A DNA stretch of 7,081 nt from Syntrophomonadaceae bacterium (lineage in GTDB: Bacteria > Bacillota > Dethiobacteria > DTU022): assembly GCA_007130585.1 (NCBI GenBank), contig SLSE01000017.1:1-7081 (forward strand). Direction: 5' to 3'. The position numbers and the translations under genes were made by a program. This document shows positions 6,326 through 7,081 of this stretch, in pieces. The notes under the pieces are model-generated. The model searched no databases. It had not been told where the DNA came from and saw only the letters and a program-made list of their open reading frames with translations. How positions within the stretch are numbered: position 1 is the first letter of the stretch; every line of letters starts with the position of its first letter.

Positions 6326-7081
6326 TTTGTCTTCCAGCACCGCTATGCCGGGCAGTTCCCTGCCCTCCCAGAATTCGAGCGTGGCGCCGCCGCCGGTTGA
6401 AATAAAGCTTATATGCTCTGACAGTCCCAGACCCTCCAGGGCGGCAACAAGATCTCCGCCGCCGACCACCGAATAAGCGCCGCTTTGCGCGACAATCTGG
6501 GCCACAACCTCGGTCCCGTTATCAAAGGGAGGGACTTCGAAAACTCCCAGCGGGCCGTTCCAGACGATCAAGGCCGATTCTTCAATGTATTCGCTGTAAA
6601 TGGCCGAAGTTTCGGGGCCGATGTCGACCGCCTTCCAATCTCCGCTTACTTTTTCGGGAGGAACCACTTCCGAGTAACTCCCGGCTTTTATTTCCCTGGT
6701 AACAGCCAGGTCGATGGGGAGAAGAAGGCGGCAGCTGCTGTCCTTGCTTTCTTCAAGCAGGGATGCTGCTTCATCGACCACATCTTTTTCGTAAAAGGAA
6801 GCGCCCAGCCCGTACCCCCGGGCTACGAGGAAGGTATTGGCCATTCCCCCGCCGATCAGAAGATTGTCAGCCAGGCTCAGAAAACGCCTGATCACATTTA
6901 TCTTATCGGATACCTTGGCCCCGCCCAGGATTGCGGTCATTGGGCGGCGCGGATTCTCCAGGCAGGCGGAGAGTTCTTCAATTTCTTTCTTCATGAGCAG
7001 GCCCGCCACGGCGGGAAGGTGGGAAGCCACGCCTGCAGTGGAAGCATGGGCCCGGTGGGCTGTTCCGAAAGCATCGTTGAC
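6317..7081 (-). CDS. pgk: Phosphoglycerate kinase (N-terminal part outside the window)
   Basis: The open frame enters from the window edge and ends at a TGA, showing 254 residues of a protein normally near 395, so about 140 N-terminal residues are missing. The enzyme transfers phosphate from 1,3-bisphosphoglycerate to ADP in the cytoplasm, the first ATP-forming step of glycolysis. The visible part begins VNDAFGTAHRAHAST, a hallmark of the N-terminal domain, and continues into VASHLPAVAG. The C-terminal nucleotide-binding domain shows ILGGAKVSDK (51-60 of the visible part), LIGGGMANTF (75-84), VWNGPLGVFE (173-182), GGGD (207-210) and ISTGGGATLEF (227-237). The in-frame GTG at 7030 is the valine of the conserved GVASHLP stretch, not a start. 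Gene order suggests gap lies upstream, outside the window; that is inference. Confidence 0.98.
   Translation of the reverse strand, partial: VNDAFGTAHRAHASTAGVASHLPAVAGLLMKKEIEELSACLENPRRPMTAILGGAKVSDKINVIRRFLSLADNLLIGGGMANTFLVARGYGLGASFYEKDVVDEAASLLEESKDSSCRLLLPIDLAVTREIKAGSYSEVVPPEKVSGDWKAVDIGPETSAIYSEYIEESALIVWNGPLGVFEVPPFDNGTEVVAQIVAQSGAYSVVGGGDLVAALEGLGLSEHISFISTGGGATLEFWEGRELPGIAVLEDKTG

Noticed and set aside
7028..7030. GTG at 7030 as the start of pgk
   Set aside because: The frame continues upstream through VNDAFGTAHRAHAST to the window edge, so the GTG is an internal valine codon.
1..7081. A novel defence, mobile or RNA system
   Set aside because: The window is filled by six recognisable housekeeping genes in a familiar order. 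The only gap above 100 bases is explained by transcription signals.

Overview
This window is a housekeeping segment of a Gram-positive (Firmicutes/Clostridia-like) chromosome, and every recognisable gene lies on the minus strand. Reading in the direction of transcription (high to low coordinates), the order is pgk (its start lies outside the window), tpiA, gpmI, eno, secG and rnr (its end lies outside the window). Three things point to a moderately high-GC Clostridia/Peptococcaceae-type organism: the lower-glycolysis order pgk-tpiA-gpmI-eno followed by secG and rnr, the strong AGGAGG-type ribosome binding sites, and the use of TTG starts. The genus cannot be told from this sequence.

Region by region: 7081-6317 holds the C-terminal two thirds of phosphoglycerate kinase. 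After a 69-base gap containing a short stem-loop comes triosephosphate isomerase (6247-5480). It overlaps by four bases (TTGA) the TTG-started cofactor-independent phosphoglycerate mutase (5483-3939). Only two bases separate that gene from enolase (3936-2659), whose Shine-Dalgarno sequence lies inside the last codons of gpmI. Downstream of eno there is a good sigma-A-type promoter (2657-2629) and then secG (2581-2357), which ends in a strong intrinsic terminator (2332-2298). A 214-base gene-free stretch (2356-2143) holds this terminator, an AT-rich candidate promoter and a leader with an inverted repeat. It is followed by RNase R (rnr, from 2142 to the window edge).

The four enzymes carry out consecutive or adjacent steps of triose-phosphate metabolism: triose-phosphate interconversion, 1,3-bisphosphoglycerate to 3-phosphoglycerate with ATP formation, 3-phosphoglycerate to 2-phosphoglycerate, and 2-phosphoglycerate to phosphoenolpyruvate. 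Their tight packing implies one operon with translational coupling. secG (a Sec translocon subunit) and rnr (a 3'-5' exoribonuclease) are conserved neighbours, but here they appear to have their own transcription signals.

I found no mobile element, CRISPR array, RNA gene or novel multi-gene system. The points worth a second look are regulatory details at the gene junctions.
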